A stretch of DNA of 26,398 nucleotides from an uncultured Clostridia bacterium (GCA_934464705.1 CAKSKB010000026.1:1-26398); one strand, 5' to 3'. Shown: positions 7,242-14,344, counted from the stretch's first letter. Numbers and translations: made by a program. Notes: a model not told the origin generated them from the letters alone.

Positions 7242-9173
7242 TTACCCTCTCATTTTTGTATAGTTAAGAAGTCCTCCGGCGTAAAGCATTTCCTTCTGCC
7301 TGTCCGAAACCGAAAGAATCGCCTTAAACTCAAAGCCCTTGGTTTTATCAAATGCCGTAATCTCATCGCCGTTTTTAATCTGATTTATAACATCATCGAT
7401 AACGATTTCATCACCCATTTCGATTTTATCATAATCACTCTCTTCTTTGAATGTGAGCGGCAGGATTCCTGCGTTCACAAGGTTCGCCATATGGATTCTC
7501 GCAAACGATTTCGTGATAACCGCCTTGACCCCGAGGTAAAGCGGTGCAAGCGCCGCATGCTCACGGGACGAGCCCTGTCCGTAGTTCGCTCCGCCGACGA
7601 TAACGGATTTGCCCATCGAAAGCGCTCTCTTATAAAATTCCTCATCGCAAACGGCGAAGCAGTGCTTTGAAATCTCCGGAATATTCGAGCGCAGCGGCAG
7701 AATTTTCGCTCCGGCAGGCATAATATGGTCGGTCGTGATATTATCGCCGACTTTAAGCGAACAGCCGCAGTCGATTTTTTCCGCAAGCGGTTCGGACTTC
7801 GGGAACGGTTTTATATTCGGTCCCCTTAAGATTTCAACACTGTCCATATCCTCCTCCGCCGCCGGGGGAACTATCATATTGTCGTTAATAAGAAATTCTT
7901 TGGGAAGCTCAATCCGGGGCATATCGCCGAGGGTTCTCGGGTCGGTAAGCACGCCCGTCAGCGCGGAAACCGCCGCAACCTCGGGCGAAACAAGATAAAT
8001 CTGACCGTCCTTGGTGCCGGACCTTCCCTCAAAGTTACGGTTAAAGGTTCGGAGCGATATTCCCTTTGAATTGGGCGACTGTCCCATGCCGATACACGGT
8101 CCGCAGGCACTCTCCAGGATTCTTGCGCCGGCGTCAATCATCGCTGACAGCGCTCCGTTCTCCGCAAGCATATTGAGAACCTGTTTCGACCCCGGCGCTA
8201 TCGAAAGCGAAACATCCGGGTGCACGGTCTTGCCCTTCAATATATACGCAACCTTCATCATATCCGCATACGAACTGTTCGTGCACGAACCTATACAAAC
8301 CTGGTCAATCTTCATATTACCGATTTCACCGAGCGTCTTTACATTATCGGGCGAGTGCGGACACGCCGCCATCGGTTCGATTTCAGAAAGATTTATTACG
8401 ATTTCCTCATCGTAAACCGCATCGCTGTCGGCTTCGAGCTTCTGCCACACGCCTTCACGGTTCTGCGCCTTAAGAAACTCCCTCGTCACCTCGTCGGACG
8501 GAAACACCGATGTCGTCGCACCGAGTTCCGCTCCCATATTCGTGATTGTCGCGCGCTCGGGAACCGAAAGCGTCTTCACGCCCTCGCCGCAGTATTCGAT
8601 TATCTTGCCGACGCCGCCCTTTACGGACATTCTGCGAAGAACCTCCAAAATAACGTCTTTAGCCGCACACCAAGGCGAAAGCTCCCCCAAAAGCTCAACC
8701 TTCACGATTTTCGGGTATGTAATATAATACGCGCCGCCGCCCATCGCTACCGCCACATCCATGCCGCCTGCGCCGATTGCAATCATGCCGATTCCGCCGC
8801 CGGTCGGGGTATGGCTGTCGGACCCGATGAGGGTCTTCCCCGGTGCGCCGAAACGCTCAAGGTGCACCTGGTGACATATTCCGTTGCCGGGGCGGCTGAA
8901 ATATATCCCGTGCTTCTTCGCAACCGAACCGATAAACCGATGGTCGTCTGCATTTTCAAATCCGCTCTGGAGCGTATTATGGTCAATATATGCTACCGAA
9001 CGCTCCGTTTTTACCCTCGGTACGCCCATGGCTTCAAATTCAAGATATGCCATTGTGCCGGTCGCGTCCTGTGTGAGCGTCTGGTCAATTTTAAGCCCTA
9101 TTTCGCTGCCCTTCTTAAACTCACCGTCTACGGTGTGGGCTTTCAGAATTTTTTCAGCTAATGTAAGTCCCAT
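7242..9173 (-). CDS. acnA: Aconitate hydratase, Aquifex-type
   Basis: Isomerises citrate to isocitrate using a 4Fe-4S cluster. About 643 residues, the length of the compact Aquifex/mitochondrial-like aconitases rather than the 890-residue AcnA. Visible: QDATGTMAYLEFEAMG, GSDSHTPTGGG (about residues 117-127), cluster cysteines in CIGSCTNSSYADM (near residue 300) and ACGPCIGMGQSP (near 360), and the C-terminal swivel domain with GANYGQGSSREHAAL carrying the catalytic Ser. The chosen start is the ATG at 9173 with GAAGGAA in front; an in-frame GTG six codons upstream would bury that ribosome site. First gene of an operon with the SGNH gene, icd, azlC and azlD. The symbol is given by function. Confidence 0.93.
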   Translation of the reverse strand: MGLTLAEKILKAHTVDGEFKKGSEIGLKIDQTLTQDATGTMAYLEFEAMGVPRVKTERSVAYIDHNTLQSGFENADDHRFIGSVAKKHGIYFSRPGNGICHQVHLERFGAPGKTLIGSDSHTPTGGGIGMIAIGAGGMDVAVAMGGGAYYITYPKIVKVELLGELSPWCAAKDVILEVLRRMSVKGGVGKIIEYCGEGVKTLSVPERATITNMGAELGATTSVFPSDEVTREFLKAQNREGVWQKLEADSDAVYDEEIVINLSEIEPMAACPHSPDNVKTLGEIGNMKIDQVCIGSCTNSSYADMMKVAYILKGKTVHPDVSLSIAPGSKQVLNMLAENGALSAMIDAGARILESACGPCIGMGQSPNSKGISLRTFNRNFEGRSGTKDGQIYLVSPEVAAVSALTGVLTDPRTLGDMPRIELPKEFLINDNMIVPPAAEEDMDSVEILRGPNIKPFPKSEPLAEKIDCGCSLKVGDNITTDHIMPAGAKILPLRSNIPEISKHCFAVCDEEFYKRALSMGKSVIVGGANYGQGSSREHAALAPLYLGVKAVITKSFARIHMANLVNAGILPLTFKEESDYDKIEMGDEIVIDDVINQIKNGDEITAFDKTKGFEFKAILSVSDRQKEMLYAGGLLNYTKMRG

Positions 9174-9205
9174 TTCTATTCCTTCTTTCACTTATACTAT
9201 AAGTT

Positions 9206-9234
9206 ATTGTATCACAAATTTCGCGATATGTCCA
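9206..9234 (-). promoter_or_regulatory. Promoter of the aconitase operon
   Basis: On the minus strand, TGGACA (9229-9234), 17 bp, TACAAT (9206-9211): one mismatch in each box. It sits about 35 bases before the aconitase ATG. Confidence 0.7.
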
Positions 9235-9303
9235 TATTTTTATAATAATTTGCTGAGATATGTGCAAAAATAATATCAAACACACCCGAAAGGAGTTTTT
9301 TTT

Positions 9304-9468
9304 ATGAAGAATAATACAAACAACAAGAAACACGAGCCTCTTCCGCCCGTTTACACCACCCTCGGCCTCGCCGAAAAAAAGTATGTCGACAAGGAACTCA
9401 AAACTACCTCGCCTTCGGTCGAAAATGTCGAGCAGACAAGAGAATGGAGCGAGGAGAATAAACTGTGA
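9304..9468 (+). CDS. Small hydrophilic protein, possibly a clostridial spore-type small protein
   Basis: A 54-residue lysine- and glutamate-rich protein starting MKNNTNNKKHEPLPP and ending VENVEQTREWSEENKL, with ATG behind a strong AAAGGAG. It is the only host-type gene on the plus strand in the left part, divergent from aconitase. The ending VEN-x4-EW-x-(E/D)EN resembles small clostridial proteins of the DUF3787 type, some of which are found in spores; this is a resemblance by eye, not a firm family call. No promoter with good consensus was found. The first repeat array begins 18 bases after the stop. Confidence 0.6.
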   Translation: MKNNTNNKKHEPLPPVYTTLGLAEKKYVDKELKTTSPSVENVEQTREWSEENKL

Positions 9469-9486
9469 AGAAGAGGCGAAAAAACA

Positions 9487-9590
9487 GATAATAGATAAGA
9501 GATAATAGATAATAGTTTCGGAAGATTTCCGCCGTGGCGGAAATCAACATTCATTATTCTCTCTTCTCTCTTATCTATTATCTAAAATAG
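9487..9590. repeat. Heptamer-array/hairpin repeat, copy 1
   Basis: Four GATAATA/GATAAGA heptamers (9487-9514), then a hairpin with a 10-bp stem GATTTCCGCC/GGCGGAAATC and 2-base loop (9524-9545), then inverted heptamers (TTATCTATTATC type, about 9555-9583). The outer arrays can pair with each other, giving a long stem. It passes directly into the -35 box of the antitoxin RNA. Confidence 0.85.
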
Positions 9591-9592
9591 AG

Positions 9593-9621
9593 TTGACAAA
9601 CTGCCCGAAATATAGTATAAT
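9593..9621 (+). promoter_or_regulatory. Promoter of the antitoxin RNA
   Basis: TTGACA (9593-9598), 17 bp, TATAAT (9616-9621): perfect consensus, facing the toxin gene. Expected start near 9628. Confidence 0.85.
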
Positions 9622-9627
9622 ATAGAA

Positions 9628-9711
9628 AAAGGCAAGACCTCAAACGGTTATGCCGAAATGTAAATTGTTAAAAAATAACGCATTTCACTTGGCGGTGGGC
9701 GTTATTTTTTT
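9628..9711 (+). ncRNA. Antisense RNA of a par/Fst-like type I toxin-antitoxin locus
   Basis: An RNA of about 84 bases from a consensus promoter to a terminator shared with the convergent toxin mRNA. Near its 5' end it carries AGGCAAGACCT (9630-9640) and CGGTTATGCCG (9645-9655). Both occur again, in the same order and RNA sense, in the toxin mRNA leader (minus strand, 9829-9839 and 9798-9808). In the par locus of pAD1 the antitoxin RNA II and toxin RNA I share such direct repeats and a common terminator, and pair to block translation. The layout here matches that plan. The RNA is inferred from sequence only. Confidence 0.75.
9670..9710. terminator. Bidirectional terminator shared by toxin mRNA and antisense RNA
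   Basis: Perfect 12-bp stem AAAAAATAACGC / GCGTTATTTTTT with a 17-base loop; A/T runs give a T-tail on either strand. The toxin stop codon lies in the stem. Convergent RNAs ending in one hairpin are a hallmark of par-type loci. Confidence 0.8.
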
Positions 9712-9770
9712 ATGGAAATTACTATAAGTAACAGAATAATCATAAATAATAATGTATATTCTTTATCCAT
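9702..9770 (-). CDS. Type I toxin peptide, 22 residues, membrane-spanning
   Basis: A very short gene encoding MDKEYTLLFM, then IILLLIVISIKK: a charged start, about 15 hydrophobic residues able to span the membrane, and a lysine end, like Fst, TxpA and other type I toxins that damage the membrane. The start ATG follows a very strong AAAGGAGGTG site, rare for so short a frame unless it is real. That site is locked in a hairpin (9775-9798). The mRNA has its own promoter (9863-9891) and a 5' stem-loop. It is shorter than Fst (33 residues) and lacks the Fst proline motif, so it may be a new peptide family in a familiar RNA framework. Confidence 0.75.
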   Translation of the reverse strand: MDKEYTLLFMIILLLIVISIKK

Positions 9771-9774
9771 AGCT

Positions 9775-9798
9775 GTCACCTCCTTTTTGAGGAGTGAC
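9775..9798 (-). promoter_or_regulatory. Hairpin hiding the toxin ribosome site
   Basis: On the minus strand GTCACTCC pairs with GGAG-G-TGAC (one bulged G) around a TCAAAAA loop. It covers the GGAGG Shine-Dalgarno of the toxin, as in Fst-type mRNAs. The direct repeat CGGTTATGCCG touches its 5' arm. Confidence 0.65.
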
Positions 9799-9836
9799 GG
9801 CATAACCGCCCAGCTTTTACACTGTTTTAGGTCTTG

Positions 9837-9858
9837 CCTGTCGAAATTTATCGACAGG
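9837..9858 (-). promoter_or_regulatory. 5'-end stem-loop of the toxin mRNA
   Basis: Eight-bp stem CCTGTCGA/TCGACAGG with a 6-base loop at the predicted mRNA 5' end, overlapping the first direct repeat AGGCAAGACCT. Such a 5' helix stabilises the toxin RNA in the par system. Confidence 0.6.
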
Positions 9859-9862
9859 TTTT

Positions 9863-9891
9863 ATTTTATCACATTCGGCATTGTTTGTAAA
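9863..9891 (-). promoter_or_regulatory. Promoter of the toxin mRNA
   Basis: On the minus strand, TTTACA (9886-9891), 17 bp, TAAAAT (9863-9868), each one base from consensus. Expected start near 9856-9858, giving a 5' leader of roughly 87 bases. Confidence 0.65.
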
Positions 9892-9917
9892 CGGATTTAA
9901 CAGATTTGTAATAAAAA

Positions 9918-9999
9918 GGTTTTCGGCGAGCCGAAAACCCTCAATAACTATTATCTATTATCTCTTATCTATTATCTAAAATAGAGTTGACAAACTGCC
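9918..9999. repeat. Heptamer-array/hairpin repeat, copy 2, with truncated antitoxin promoter
   Basis: Hairpin GGTTTTCGGC/GCCGAAAACC (9918-9939), then heptamers of the TATTATC type (about 9947-9977), then the same TAAAATAGAGTTGACAAACT stretch found before the antitoxin RNA. The copy breaks off after CTGCC at about 9999, so only the -35 half of the promoter is left. Confidence 0.8.
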
Positions 10000-10012
10000 T
10001 TTTAGATAATAA

Positions 10013-10696
10013 TTATTTGCAATCAAACATCGCCTTCCAGTATTCATTGTCAACCTCCCACATTTTGTCCTTGAGGTGGAAGGTTTTGAACATTCCGAAA
10101 AGAATCCTAACCTTCAAAGAACATTTAAGGTTTTTGGCGCATTTGTCGGTTTTTCGGGCGGCTTTTACAAGCTTTTTTTCAAAGGTCTTTTTGGTTTTAT
10201 GCGGCAAATCGCTCCAAAACTTATCCCCCACCGCCTGCGTCACGACATGGGTTCTCGCAATGCCCCAGTAGTCCATGCTGTCCTTTATATCTTTCGCCGC
10301 CGACTTCATTCCGCCGCCGCCCGCAGTTGTGATTATAACCGCCTGCTTGTTTTTCATACCGAAATCCGGACGGTGCACAAGCCACCGCCAGCCGTAGTGG
10401 TCAAGAAACGATTTTATCTGCCCCGGCGCATGGAAACACCACACCGGACAGCAAAAAACTATTACCTGCGATTTTGAAATCGCCTCGTTTATCGGCTTTA
10501 AGTATTCGTAACCGCCGCATTTTTGTTCGTTTCCGTGAAGACACAAGTAGCAGCCGCGGCAGACATGCGGCATATCGTCGGGCAAGGTAAACTCAAACAC
10601 CTCCGACACATCTTCAAGCTTCGAGATGAAATACTCCTCCGCCGCCCTTGTACTGCTGTTTTTGCGGTTTGTCGCCTTTATTACCGTTACATTCAT
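10013..10696 (-). CDS. Flavodoxin-family NAD(P)H-dependent FMN reductase-like protein
   Basis: A 227-residue protein with the flavodoxin-like fold. The N-terminal strand and loop MNVTVIKATNRKNSSTRAA is the phosphate-binding loop for FMN. CRGCYLCLHGNEQKCGGY (about residues 46-63) is a cysteine-rich stretch common to NADPH-dependent FMN reductases and iron-sulfur flavoproteins of anaerobes. CCPVWCFHAPGQIKSFLDHYG and TTAGGGGMKSA frame the flavin site. It probably passes electrons to a small substrate or handles oxidative stress. The ATG follows AGGAGG. A perfect promoter overlaps downstream with a palindromic operator of TetR type, so it is likely induced. It lies between repeat copies and ends 14 bases from the truncated one. 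Confidence 0.85.
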   Translation of the reverse strand: MNVTVIKATNRKNSSTRAAEEYFISKLEDVSEVFEFTLPDDMPHVCRGCYLCLHGNEQKCGGYEYLKPINEAISKSQVIVFCCPVWCFHAPGQIKSFLDHYGWRWLVHRPDFGMKNKQAVIITTAGGGGMKSAAKDIKDSMDYWGIARTHVVTQAVGDKFWSDLPHKTKKTFEKKLVKAARKTDKCAKNLKCSLKVRILFGMFKTFHLKDKMWEVDNEYWKAMFDCK

Positions 10697-10719
10697 ACGA
10701 TTTTGCGCCTCCTGTTTTT

Positions 10720-10741
10720 AGCTAACTAATGTTCGTTAGCT
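10720..10741. promoter_or_regulatory. TetR-type operator palindrome
   Basis: AGCTAAC and GTTAGCT, 7-bp arms with an 8-base spacer, immediately downstream of the -10 box of the flavodoxin-family gene, where a bound repressor would block transcription. The style (TAAC..GTTA) is that of TetR-family operators. No TetR gene is in the window. Confidence 0.6.
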
Positions 10742-10743
10742 TT

Positions 10744-10772
10744 ATTATAATACATTTCGGCGATGTTGTCAA
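10744..10772 (-). promoter_or_regulatory. Promoter of the flavodoxin-family gene
   Basis: On the minus strand, TTGACA (10767-10772), 17 bp, TATAAT (10744-10749), perfect. The -35 box is the last part of a 16-base sequence, GAGTGGAGGCTTGACA, that also occurs inside the repeats at 14558, 17040 and 17346. Confidence 0.85.
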
Positions 10773-10782
10773 GCCTCCACTC

Positions 10783-11099
10783 ATAAATCTATGCCGCAAG
10801 GCAATTCGTTTCTTGACTTTTTCACGCAAAATATCGGCTTACCTTATCCTACAGGGGGAATCAGCAGCAATTCCCCCTGCACCCCTTGCCGCCGAGCCTC
10901 TGCGAAAAATGCCATCTGTAGCGCTTGATGAGGCTTCGTTTAGCGCCGCTCCAAGAAGCGCACCCAGCGCTTCGTTCCGCTAAAAATCCGCAAGCAGCAG
11001 CGGAAATTTGATATGCGGATTTTTGCGCTAACTGACGCCTCACCTTCGCTGACACCTGCCAATTTTTCTCCGAAAGGTCGGAAAAAACCGAAATATGAA
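10783..11099. other. Gene-free stretch with two strong hairpins
   Basis: No convincing gene in about 320 bases. Two perfect 10-bp hairpins are present: CAGGGGGAAT/ATTCCCCCTG (10852-10879, 8-base loop) and AAAAATCCGC/GCGGATTTTT (10982-11024). The second has a T-run and could act as a terminator. The rest may be decayed phage or repeat sequence from beyond the portal gene. Confidence 0.5.
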
Positions 11100-11159
11100 G
11101 ATTTTCCTTTGGAAAATCTACCGACACTATTCTCTATTATCTCTTATCTATTCTCTATT
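11100..11159. repeat. Heptamer-array/hairpin repeat, copy 3, running into the portal gene
   Basis: Hairpin GATTTTCC/GGAAAATC with TTT loop (11100-11118), then TATTCTC/TATTATC/TCTTATC heptamers (about 11128-11158). The portal stop codon (11144-11146) lies inside the array, so the repeat supplies the last residues of the portal protein. Confidence 0.8.
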
Positions 11160-12418
11160 TTTCGCCTCTTCTTCCCAAAATACCATTCACGCATCTCGTC
11201 GGCGGTCATGATTTCCGCCTGCACAAGCTTCAGCTTTTCTTCAAACTCGGCGCCGCGGTCGGTCACTATGCTGTCGTCAAACTCTACGGAAAGCTGCGGT
11301 TTTCCGAGAGGTTCTATCCCGTAAAGCGCTGCGATTTCCGCACACACCTCCGCTACCCTTTCAAGCGCAAATTTCAGCGCATTCTGTATGTCGCACACTG
11401 TTGAATACGACCTCTGATTCAGTATTTTTATCTCCGTTGCGGTTTTCGCTTCGCATACCGCATTTGAAAATGTTCCGCGGGCAAGACCGCAGGTGTCCTC
11501 AATCCTCATCAGAATTTCGTTCAGACCGTTTATTATCGATTCGTCCCTGAGTTCCGGCGAAAATACCGAGTAAAGGTCGTGGTCGCCGGCGTCTATCCCG
11601 AGTCCTCTGAAAAGTCTTTTTGAAAGCTTCGGCGCTTCAGCTACTCCCCGTTCGTTGAACCTCAATGCGTCCACGCTTGCGTCTATTGCAAGTTCGCCGC
11701 CTTCAAATTCCCACAGCAGCCTTGAAAACTGCTTATCCGCCTCCGCAATAAGCCCCGACGCACGGTCAAAAGCCGACACCCCAAGCTTTGATGTCATACT
11801 CTTATTATCCGCAAACGGCATTTTGAAATATACAAAAAGGGGACGGTGTATTTTCTGTATAACAACCCTCTCCGAAAGATTCTTCCACCTCTCGACAGAA
11901 CTCAAATTTACAGGTGTTCCGAAGTCCGCCGAAACCGTTTTCGACACATACGCGCGGTTCGTTACCTCATATCCTTCCGGTATGATTTTATGTTCCTCAA
12001 GCCGGGTATAATAACGGTCGCCGTCCTTGAAACGGTCGGTGAAAATACAGCCGTCCGGCGCCCCCTCGTCATCAAAAGATGTTATCACAAACCTGTCCGC
12101 CGGAATAAATTCCACGCTGATTCCGCCGTTTTTGAAGTACGGACGGAACATCCCTCCGCCCAGTGCGCACGCAAGCTCGGTATCTGACCTCAGCTTCGGC
12201 ACAAGCTTTTCAAGCGCCGCTTTTGCAGCTTCGCTTCCGCTCACCTCCGCCTTCATTTCAATCGTCACAAGTCTTGCCAGCTCCGACGATATCGCCGCCG
12301 GCAGATTCAGCGTTGTCACTCCGCTCGGGTGCTTTCCTTCATACATATCCTTCCACCCGTTTATCCTGTTGCTTTCCTCCGGCATTGCCGCCTTTTTTCT
12401 GAATCTCGTTAAAAACAT
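11144..12418 (-). CDS. Phage portal protein (SPP1 Gp6-like), C-terminus cut by a repeat
   Basis: Forms the ring at the capsid vertex through which DNA is pumped and to which the tail attaches. About 424 residues from the ATG at 12418, which follows GGAAGAG; a longer frame upstream has no ribosome site. Typical features: a basic start MFLTRFRKK, NGWKDMYEG, a central QKIHRPLFVYFKMP, SAFDRASGLIAEADKQFSRLLWEFEGGE and the long C-terminal helix NAVCEAKTATEIKILNQRSY. The end MTADEMREWYFGKKRR is where relatives continue for some residues with an acidic tail; here the frame runs straight into a heptamer repeat and stops after KIENR. It follows TerL by 13 bases. Confidence 0.85.
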   Translation of the reverse strand: MFLTRFRKKAAMPEESNRINGWKDMYEGKHPSGVTTLNLPAAISSELARLVTIEMKAEVSGSEAAKAALEKLVPKLRSDTELACALGGGMFRPYFKNGGISVEFIPADRFVITSFDDEGAPDGCIFTDRFKDGDRYYTRLEEHKIIPEGYEVTNRAYVSKTVSADFGTPVNLSSVERWKNLSERVVIQKIHRPLFVYFKMPFADNKSMTSKLGVSAFDRASGLIAEADKQFSRLLWEFEGGELAIDASVDALRFNERGVAEAPKLSKRLFRGLGIDAGDHDLYSVFSPELRDESIINGLNEILMRIEDTCGLARGTFSNAVCEAKTATEIKILNQRSYSTVCDIQNALKFALERVAEVCAEIAALYGIEPLGKPQLSVEFDDSIVTDRGAEFEEKLKLVQAEIMTADEMREWYFGKKRRKIENR

Positions 12419-12431
12419 TTTGCTCTTCCTT

Positions 12432-13880
12432 TCATATATTATTGTTCCGCCGCAGCCGCTCGGTTGCGTAGCGCACGGCATCTATCGAATGATTGTCGCG
12501 GTCCGGATACCCCGATATAAAGGTTCCGTCGGGCGCCCGCTCATACTCATACAGCCTGAACTCCCTCGCCGCCTCCGGACACCTTTTCGGGTCTATCACG
12601 ATTTTTTTCAGCGATGACAGCCACTTCATAGAATGCTCAACAGAGCCTTTGCCCTTCTTTGCGCCCCTCATATAAAAGCCCCGTGCTCTGAATTCCGCTA
12701 TCGTTTTCGGTCCTTCGCCGCCGCTGTCAGCTATAATCAGGTCGTTTTCGCCTATTCCCTTCTCCTTAAGAAGCTCCTCAAGGCGGTCGTTTGTTATCTT
12801 GTTTCCGCTCAGTTCATCAAAAATATAGAGCGTCCCGTTTTTGTACAAACACGCCTCAAACCGCATCGGGTCGGGATACCATCCCCAGTCGATTCCGTAA
12901 AGAATTCTGTCAAATTCCGCTATTTCATCGTCGGTTACGGTGCGCAGTTCCAGATTTTCAAACACGCTTCCGCCGCTGCCGTTTGCAATTCCGAGATACT
13001 CATGCTCATAAGCCGACGGATTTTGCTCTTTCAGCGCTTCGGCGTCCTCGATAAAGCGTTTTCCGAGCCACTCGGGCGGAACATCAAGATAGGTGCTCCT
13101 GTGAAAAACTGTGTTCTTCGGCGCACTCTCTACATAAACATTCACCCAGCTGCGCACCGAACGCGGCGGATTGAACGACTTGAAAACATATGCGTCATCG
13201 CCCCCTCGCAGCGCCGACTGCTGTATCGACCTGATTTCTTCAAGCCCCGAAAACTGGTCTAATTCCTCGAACCACAGCACCCCGATATGCCCGAACGGCG
13301 GCTTTATCGACTTGATTTTCTCTGGCTTATCCGCCCCTCGGAAATATATTTTCTGTCCCGTAGGAATGTACTCGATTTCCATCGGACTGGTCCTGCATTC
13401 AAAGCTTTCCGAAACCCCAAGCGCCCCGATTGCCCACTGCAGCTGCGCATACACGCTGTCTCGGATTGTATCTTTTATTTTCCTGAAAACACAGGCGTGA
13501 AGCTCGGGATTATTCACGATAAGTTCCACCGTACATAGGCTTATGAACGACGATTTTGTACTCCCTCGTCCGCCGTATAGTACAAAATCTGCACCGTCCC
13601 CGGTATGTAACATCCGATACACTTTCATGAACGGTTCGGCTATCAGCAGCGCCGGAATATACAGTTCCTTTCGCTCGCCACCTCCGGCCGTTGCCGCACG
13701 GATTTCCTTTATTGCGCTGATGTCGCCGCCTTCCACCGCCCTTTCCAAAAGCTTAACCGCACAAAGGGTTCCGATGTCGGCGTCCTTGTCGATTCCGTAC
13801 TCTTTGAGCCGCTCGAGTTTCTCCTTATCACGAACAGGCTTCGCCGCAAGTTCACGGATTTTCCTTTCAAATTCCGTCAT
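12432..13880 (-). CDS. Phage terminase large subunit (PBSX/SPP1 type)
   Basis: ATP-driven packaging motor and nuclease. Of 482 residues, the ATPase part shows Walker A YGGRGSTKSS (102-111), Walker B VLWFEELDQF (Glu205/Glu206) and the coupling motif SFNPPRS near 235. The RNase H-like nuclease part shows Asp331 in GIDWGWYPDP, Asp385 in IIADSGGEGP and Asp467 in HSIDAVRYA. All key residues are present, so it looks functional. The first 70 residues are extra; they include TLCAVKLLERAVEGGDISAIKEIRA-like wording that recalls small-terminase or adaptor proteins, and no separate small subunit is seen. The ATG overlaps the stop of the upstream HTH gene (ATGA), with GGGAGGTG as ribosome site. Confidence 0.93.
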   Translation of the reverse strand: MTEFERKIRELAAKPVRDKEKLERLKEYGIDKDADIGTLCAVKLLERAVEGGDISAIKEIRAATAGGGERKELYIPALLIAEPFMKVYRMLHTGDGADFVLYGGRGSTKSSFISLCTVELIVNNPELHACVFRKIKDTIRDSVYAQLQWAIGALGVSESFECRTSPMEIEYIPTGQKIYFRGADKPEKIKSIKPPFGHIGVLWFEELDQFSGLEEIRSIQQSALRGGDDAYVFKSFNPPRSVRSWVNVYVESAPKNTVFHRSTYLDVPPEWLGKRFIEDAEALKEQNPSAYEHEYLGIANGSGGSVFENLELRTVTDDEIAEFDRILYGIDWGWYPDPMRFEACLYKNGTLYIFDELSGNKITNDRLEELLKEKGIGENDLIIADSGGEGPKTIAEFRARGFYMRGAKKGKGSVEHSMKWLSSLKKIVIDPKRCPEAAREFRLYEYERAPDGTFISGYPDRDNHSIDAVRYATERLRRNNNI

Positions 13881-14344
13881 GTCTGCATCACCTCCCCTCT
13901 GTGCTCAAGCCCGAGACGGGCTATTCGCCGATATATTCTGCGGTATTTTTCGGTGTCGGTTACGCCAAGGCGCCTGAGCATTTCATCGCTTCCGCGAAAT
14001 TCCAGACGGGGGTCAGCCGGAGCGGAGGTTTCTTCGGGTTCCGAAAGCTTTCCGTGCGCTGTTTCCTCGCTCTTTTCCTCTATTCGGTAAAGGTTCGTTG
14101 CGTTGCCGCCGTTGGCGTTTTTCCGCCGTTCAACCGCAAGCAATCCCTTGCCGCACAGCACCTTTATGCACCGCTGAACCGTCCTCATGCAGACCCCTGC
14201 GTCCTCCGCAAGCCGCCTCACCGACGGGAAGCACTCGCCCGTGTATGCGTACGCTTTTATGCACATATACACTATCTTTTCCGTCGGACGGAGCTCCTTG
14301 CTTCGTACCAGATTATTATGCACTTTTATGAAATTTCCGTCCAT
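13877..14344 (-). CDS. Phage helix-turn-helix protein, first gene of the packaging operon
   Basis: A 155-residue DNA-binding protein. The start MDGNFIKVHNNLVRSKELRPTEKIVY and the winged-helix part CFPSVRRLAEDAGVCMRTVQRCIKVLCGKGLL (about residues 38-68) are typical of the HTH_36/replication-initiator-like family common in Firmicutes phages. The C-terminal half is low-complexity and acidic, then basic (KYRRIYRRIARLG). It may bind packaging or origin DNA, or regulate the operon. Its place directly before TerL is where a small terminase gene is expected, so it could stand in for that subunit; this is inference. The promoter at 14375 is close to identical to that of the head-tail operon. Confidence 0.75.
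   Translation of the reverse strand: MDGNFIKVHNNLVRSKELRPTEKIVYMCIKAYAYTGECFPSVRRLAEDAGVCMRTVQRCIKVLCGKGLLAVERRKNANGGNATNLYRIEEKSEETAHGKLSEPEETSAPADPRLEFRGSDEMLRRLGVTDTEKYRRIYRRIARLGLEHRGEVMQT

Noticed and set aside
9712..9900. A 62-codon plus-strand frame across the toxin region
   Set aside because: It has no ribosome site, begins in the terminator tail and is simply the opposite strand of the toxin mRNA with its conserved hairpins and repeats.
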